DNA from: an uncultured Eubacteriales bacterium
GTDB lineage: Bacteria; Bacillota; Clostridia; Oscillospirales; Acutalibacteraceae
Assembly: GCA_900317215.1 (NCBI GenBank)
Contig: ONFW01000142.1
Span: forward strand, 1-24,354
Reading direction: 5' to 3'
Length of the DNA: 24,354 nt
Both the position numbers and the translations under genes were made by a program. The notes below the pieces were generated by a model. That model did no database searches and was not told the DNA's origin. It saw only the letters and a program-made list of their open reading frames with translations. Shown one piece after another: positions 21,761 to 24,354 of the stretch (its first letter is position 1; every line of letters starts with the position of its first letter).

Positions 21761-22483
21761 ATGAGTTTTATCAGAAAGGTCGTATCAAGCCATTCGACCG
21801 AGGAAGGATTTATTACGGCATTCATTTCGGCTCTGACCTCTGCAGATGAGAGGATAACCTGTCTTACAGAGGATCTGCCGGAGCAGTTTGAGGACAATGA
21901 TAATGTGCCGGAATTTGTTATAAGCATTGCGGGGAGCTGTCTGCTCACATTCACGAGAGTTGGCAGGCTCAGCGAAAGATGCTTTGCCTATGATGTTGCC
22001 GATCAGAACGGAAATGCATCGGGAAGGCTTTATTTTACCAACAACACTCTGCCGAAGTCGCAGCTTGCAAAGCGCTGCTTCAAATATGCTCTGACTGCAA
22101 ATGAAGGTGTTGTAAATCTTTCGCTTTATTCGCTGAACAGCCTGCTTAGCTCTCCGGTGCTTTCGTGTACCGTTATAACGAGCGAGAATGTCATCTGCTG
22201 CGGAGCTGTCTCAAGTGCGCTCAGCGCAATAGGGGGAGAGCTTGTCTCGCAGGACAGCGAGCTGTTTATAAAAAAGGACAGACTGCCCTATGCTTATGAT
22301 ACACAGGAGGTAACGACTGCGGAGCTTATAAGAAACAAGGTGTTTACCGATCCGGAATCGGATATAAGATGCTTTGTTACTGAAAGCCTTTTCGATATAT
22401 CGACGGTAACTCCGAACACGGTCATGACTATCGGGGCGAAAAGGTATTACTCCCTTGACAGCCATACGATAATGGAGGTCTGA
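21761..22483 (+). CDS. Unknown phage-cassette protein, 240 residues
   Basis: I do not recognise this protein. It starts MSFIRKVVSSHSTEEGFITAF and has an alpha/beta first half, a stretch rich in Ser and Leu (VNLSLYSLNSLLSS), a Cys-Cys pair (VICCGAV), and a strand-rich end (NTVMTIGAKRYYSLDSH). No signal peptide or clear membrane helix is present. AAAGGAGGAAGG precedes the ATG, the strongest ribosome site in the cassette. Its position between the LamG protein and the lysis genes suggests a tail-tip accessory or a chaperone for the tail protein; this is inference from gene order alone. Confidence 0.75.
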   Translation: MSFIRKVVSSHSTEEGFITAFISALTSADERITCLTEDLPEQFEDNDNVPEFVISIAGSCLLTFTRVGRLSERCFAYDVADQNGNASGRLYFTNNTLPKSQLAKRCFKYALTANEGVVNLSLYSLNSLLSSPVLSCTVITSENVICCGAVSSALSAIGGELVSQDSELFIKKDRLPYAYDTQEVTTAELIRNKVFTDPESDIRCFVTESLFDISTVTPNTVMTIGAKRYYSLDSHTIMEV

Positions 22484-22484
22484 T

Positions 22485-22739
22485 ATGGATACGGCAGTTA
22501 TAAGTACAATTATAGCCTTTGCCGGCTCGCTTATCGGCACCTTTGCAGGCATAATAACAAGCTCAAAGCTTACGGAATACAGGCTAAAGGAGCTTGAGCG
22601 CAAGGTGGAAAAGCATAATAACCTCGTAGAGAGGATGTATCTGATTGAGGACAGGATGAATCTTCATGACGAGAAATGCCGTGCTGCCGAACGCAGACTG
22701 AAAATGCTTGAGGAGGCAAAAAATGAAGGAAAGGAATAA
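22485..22739 (+). CDS. XhlA-like phage membrane/coiled-coil protein
   Basis: The 84-residue protein has one N-terminal membrane helix (residues 4-27, STIIAFAGSLIGTFAGIITS) followed by a charged coiled coil (LTEYRLKELERKVEKHNNLVER and a second helix to the end). This is the design of XhlA-type and DUF7365-type phage proteins, which sit beside holins and may help lysis. In the family the membrane helix is often C-terminal (true XhlA) or N-terminal (DUF7365-like); here it is N-terminal. GGAGGTC overlaps the previous stop region just before the ATG, and its end overlaps the holin gene by 17 bases. Confidence 0.8.
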   Translation: MDTAVISTIIAFAGSLIGTFAGIITSSKLTEYRLKELERKVEKHNNLVERMYLIEDRMNLHDEKCRAAERRLKMLEEAKNEGKE

Positions 22740-22938
22740 ACGCTGGCTTCGGGCTGCGGCAGTAAGAGCGATAAAAACCTTTGCACAGACAGCAGCGGCA
22801 GCCCTTGGCGTTGCCGGAACGGCGGGCCATGCTGATCTTGCGGGGGCAATGTATACTGCGCTCATTGCAGGGGCGCTGTCAATTCTGACGTCTCTTGCGG
22901 GACTGCCCGAGGTCAGGGAAGGAGAAGATGAAAAATGA
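22723..22938 (+). CDS. Small holin-like protein (r1t-type)
   Basis: The 71-residue protein has a basic head (MKERNKRWLRAAAVRAIKT) and two hydrophobic segments (FAQTAAAALGVAGTAG and MYTALIAGALSILTSLAGL), ending PEVREGEDEK. The RAIKTFAQTA...SILTSLAGLPEV pattern matches phage r1t-type holins, which permeabilise the membrane so lysozyme can reach the wall. I chose ATG 22723 because TGAGGAGG lies 5 bases upstream; a TTG at 22708 overlaps that site. The gene overlaps the XhlA-like gene by 17 bases and the lysozyme gene by 4, a typical holin-lysin pair. Confidence 0.85.
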   Translation: MKERNKRWLRAAAVRAIKTFAQTAAAALGVAGTAGHADLAGAMYTALIAGALSILTSLAGLPEVREGEDEK

Positions 22939-23954
22939 AGGGAATAGATGTATCAAACGCAAACGGAACGCTCGACTGGGCAAGGATAAAGGCGGCAGGA
23001 ACAGAATTTGCCGTGATAAGGAGCTCCTACGGCTCGGATATTCCGGAGCAGACTGACAGACAGTTTATCAATAATGCAGAGGGATGCATCAGGAACGGGA
23101 TCCCGTTTATGAGCTATCATTTCGCATATTTTACAAGTGTCAGTAAGGCAAGGGAGGAGGCGGAGCATGCATTAAGACTTGCAGGACTGTTCCCTCAGAT
23201 AAAAGCCATAGCCCTGGATATAGAGGAGGATACAGAGCGTTATGCAAGAGAAACAGGCGCACAGCCGGACTGGACAGCCTGCTGTGAGGCTTTTCTTGAA
23301 AGGATAGAGGAGAATGGCTATGTTCCCGTATTCTATACCAATCAGAACTGGATGAAAAACAAGCTGGAGTATTCAAGGCTTGAAAAATATCCCCTTTGGC
23401 TAGCCGCACCCTATGCGGACGAGAGTATCCCGAAAAGATACGGGAATATCGTACTGTGGCAGGATAGCTGGAACGGAAGGAAAGACGGCGCAAGCGGGTT
23501 TATAGATACCGATGTGTGCTATGCTCCCGAACGGCTTTTTTCAGGCTCGGGAAAAAGGAGGCTGCGTGAGCCTGAAGGAGAGATAAGTCAGCTCACCTCA
23601 TCAACTGAGGACGACAGCTATGTGGAGATCACCTCTGCGGACGGCGTGAATATCCGCAGAGGAGCAGCGACCTCTTATGAGATCATGGGTGCCGTACCCT
23701 GCGGCGAAAGAGTGCATATAACAAGAAGGACCTCCGGAGGGGGGCATATTTGGGGCCTGACGGAATATGGCGGAAGGAAGGGCTGGATATCCCTGACATA
23801 TACAAAACAGACAGATAAAAAGAGTATAGACGAGCTCGCTCTTGAAGTGATAAGGGGGCTATGGAGCAGTGGAGACGAGAGAAAGCGTCTGCTGACAGAA
23901 AGAGGATATGACTATAATGCGGTACAGCGAAGAGTGAATGAGCTGCTGGCATAG
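22935..23954 (+). CDS. Phage-type GH25 lysozyme with SH3 and Cpl-7-like modules
   Basis: The enzyme cuts the MurNAc-GlcNAc bond of peptidoglycan. In the 339-residue protein, residues 3-200 are the GH25 catalytic domain (GIDVSN with Asp5, ALDIEED with Asp95 and Glu97), residues 229-291 a bacterial SH3 domain (ADGVNIRRGAATSYEIMG, GRKGWISLTY), and residues 298-338 a Cpl-7 (CW_7) wall-binding repeat (IDELALEVIRGLW, then GYDYNAVQRRVNELL). No signal peptide is present, so export should need the holin just upstream. ATG 22935 overlaps the holin stop by 4 bases (ATGA). All catalytic residues are present, so the gene looks functional. Confidence 0.92.
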   Translation: MKGIDVSNANGTLDWARIKAAGTEFAVIRSSYGSDIPEQTDRQFINNAEGCIRNGIPFMSYHFAYFTSVSKAREEAEHALRLAGLFPQIKAIALDIEEDTERYARETGAQPDWTACCEAFLERIEENGYVPVFYTNQNWMKNKLEYSRLEKYPLWLAAPYADESIPKRYGNIVLWQDSWNGRKDGASGFIDTDVCYAPERLFSGSGKRRLREPEGEISQLTSSTEDDSYVEITSADGVNIRRGAATSYEIMGAVPCGERVHITRRTSGGGHIWGLTEYGGRKGWISLTYTKQTDKKSIDELALEVIRGLWSSGDERKRLLTERGYDYNAVQRRVNELLA

Positions 23955-24012
23955 ATTAAAGGGCAGAGTGCGGCTAAGGGAATGATCTCCCGGACGCATG
24001 AAAAAAAGCAAA

Positions 24013-24048
24013 AGGGACACGGCAAAGCGACAGCCTTGCTGTGTCCCT
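24013..24048. terminator. Terminator between the lysozyme and FtsH-like genes
   Basis: AGGGACACGGCAA (24013-24025) pairs with TTGCTGTGTCCCT (24036-24048), 13 pairs with one G-U. On the minus strand it is followed by TTTTGCTTTTTTT, an excellent tail for the FtsH-like gene. On the plus strand the tail (GATCTTTT) is weaker but may still serve the cassette. Confidence 0.85.
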
Positions 24049-24054
24049 GATCTT

Positions 24055-24354
24055 TTAACGAAAAGTGCTGAATATTTCTGAAAGCTCACGGTCGGTCAGA
24101 TGATTCTTCTTTATCAGCTCTTCTACGAGCCTGTTGACCTCATCGGTGTGAGCCTTTATCTGATGAATGGCTTCTTGAAGCTGCTCGTTCAGTACAGCAT
24201 TGATCTCACTGTAAATGAGATCGTCGGTATTTGCCCCGGGTCTTCTTACCGCCATGCCGTGCTCCCTGCTCATTCCGTATTCGCAGATCATCCTTTCTGC
24301 AAGCCTTGTTGCCTGCTCAATGTCAGAGGATGCCCCTGTTGAGATGCCGTCCTC
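24055..24354 (-). CDS. ftsH: FtsH-like ATP-dependent metalloprotease, C-terminal part
   Basis: The frame stays open to the window edge and continues upstream of it; about 99 residues are visible. EDGISTGASSDIEQATRLAERMICEYGMS matches the segment of the M41 peptidase domain after the catalytic site in FtsH/Yme1 proteins, in which TGAxxD and ATRLAxxMxxxYGMS are conserved. The C-terminus (LTDRELSEIFSTFR) is shorter than the FtsH tail of B. subtilis. FtsH in Bacillus interacts with SpoVM, whose gene lies 5 kb away, but whether this copy is that FtsH or a shorter clostridial AAA protease cannot be told from this fragment. Confidence 0.85.
   Translation of the reverse strand, partial: EDGISTGASSDIEQATRLAERMICEYGMSREHGMAVRRPGANTDDLIYSEINAVLNEQLQEAIHQIKAHTDEVNRLVEELIKKNHLTDRELSEIFSTFR

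Larger units (their letters stand above)
19995..23954 (+). mobile_element. Compact phage-like receptor-binding and lysis cassette
   Basis: Six tightly packed plus-strand genes resemble the 3' end of a siphophage late operon: baseplate/tail-associated protein, LamG tail-tip protein, unknown protein, XhlA-like protein, holin and lysozyme. There is no capsid, terminase, tail-tube, integrase or replication gene on either side: PAP2 and spoVM lie to the left, an FtsH-like gene to the right. All six frames are intact with strong ribosome sites or overlapping starts. I found no obvious direct repeats that would mark attachment sites at the ends (19881-19994 versus 23955-24012). It may be a remnant, a domesticated module or a mobile lysis unit. 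Confidence 0.65.

Noticed and set aside
23978..23991. A GGGA/TCCC mini-hairpin after the lysozyme gene.
   Set aside because: Four pairs without a T-run is not enough to call a terminator.
19881..24012. Attachment-site-like direct repeats at the two ends of the phage-like cassette.
   Set aside because: Only short similarities such as GGGGAATA and GGGAATGA were seen by eye; these are too short and inexact to support integration.

Overview
The window reads as chromosomal core DNA from a spore-forming clostridial Firmicute. A Ruminococcus-like member of the Oscillospirales is the best guess. The evidence is three sporulation genes (spo0A, spoIVB, spoVM), a housekeeping operon in almost the same order as the Bacillus subtilis yloC-to-spoVM region, frequent ATA and AGG/AGA codons, moderate GC content, and a DUF6935-type protein of a kind I associate with clostridia. 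The genus is inference; no rRNA gene is present.

Layout. Positions 1-68 hold the 3' end of an unknown, probably surface-exposed protein, followed by a terminator. Next come an rlmI-type 23S rRNA methyltransferase with its own promoter and a two-hairpin leader (122-1476), and a three-gene cluster of unknown function (1511-3150) that ends at a bidirectional terminator. On the minus strand, spoIVB is followed by spo0A (5541 down to 3329), the usual pairing of the SpoIVB signalling protease and the master sporulation regulator. spo0A has its own sigma-A-like promoter beneath a perfect palindrome.

From 5704 to 18829 one long plus-strand operon runs from a TTGACA promoter to a terminator: yicC, remA, gmk, rpoZ, priA, def, fmt, rsmB, rlmN, stp (PP2C phosphatase), prkC (PASTA kinase), rsgA and thiN. 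Many genes overlap or are nearly adjacent, so translation is probably coupled. The operon covers RNA turnover, biofilm/matrix regulation, nucleotide supply, RNA polymerase assembly, replication restart, initiator-tRNA formylation and N-terminal deformylation, rRNA modification, ribosome assembly, and an antagonistic kinase/phosphatase pair sensing the cell wall. Relative to B. subtilis, coaBC (between rpoZ and priA) and rpe (between rsgA and thiN) are absent. After thiN come two very small genes: a 49-codon membrane protein and a clear spoVM. rpmB does not follow spoVM.

From 19239 there is a PAP2-family phosphatase with its own promoter, then two stacked terminator-like hairpins. After these lies a compact, fully intact six-gene phage-like cassette (19995-23954): a short baseplate/tail-associated protein, a LamG-containing tail-tip-like protein, an unknown protein, an XhlA-like membrane/coiled-coil protein, a small holin-like protein, and a GH25 lysozyme with SH3 and Cpl-7-type C-terminal modules. 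It looks like the last segment of a phage late operon (receptor-binding plus lysis) with no capsid, packaging, tail-tube, integrase or replication genes beside it. It is the best candidate here for an undescribed or domesticated system. A convergent terminator separates it from the C-terminal part of an FtsH-like protease on the minus strand (24055 to the window edge).

No tRNA, rRNA, CRISPR array or insertion sequence was seen. No gene-free gap exceeds 300 bases.
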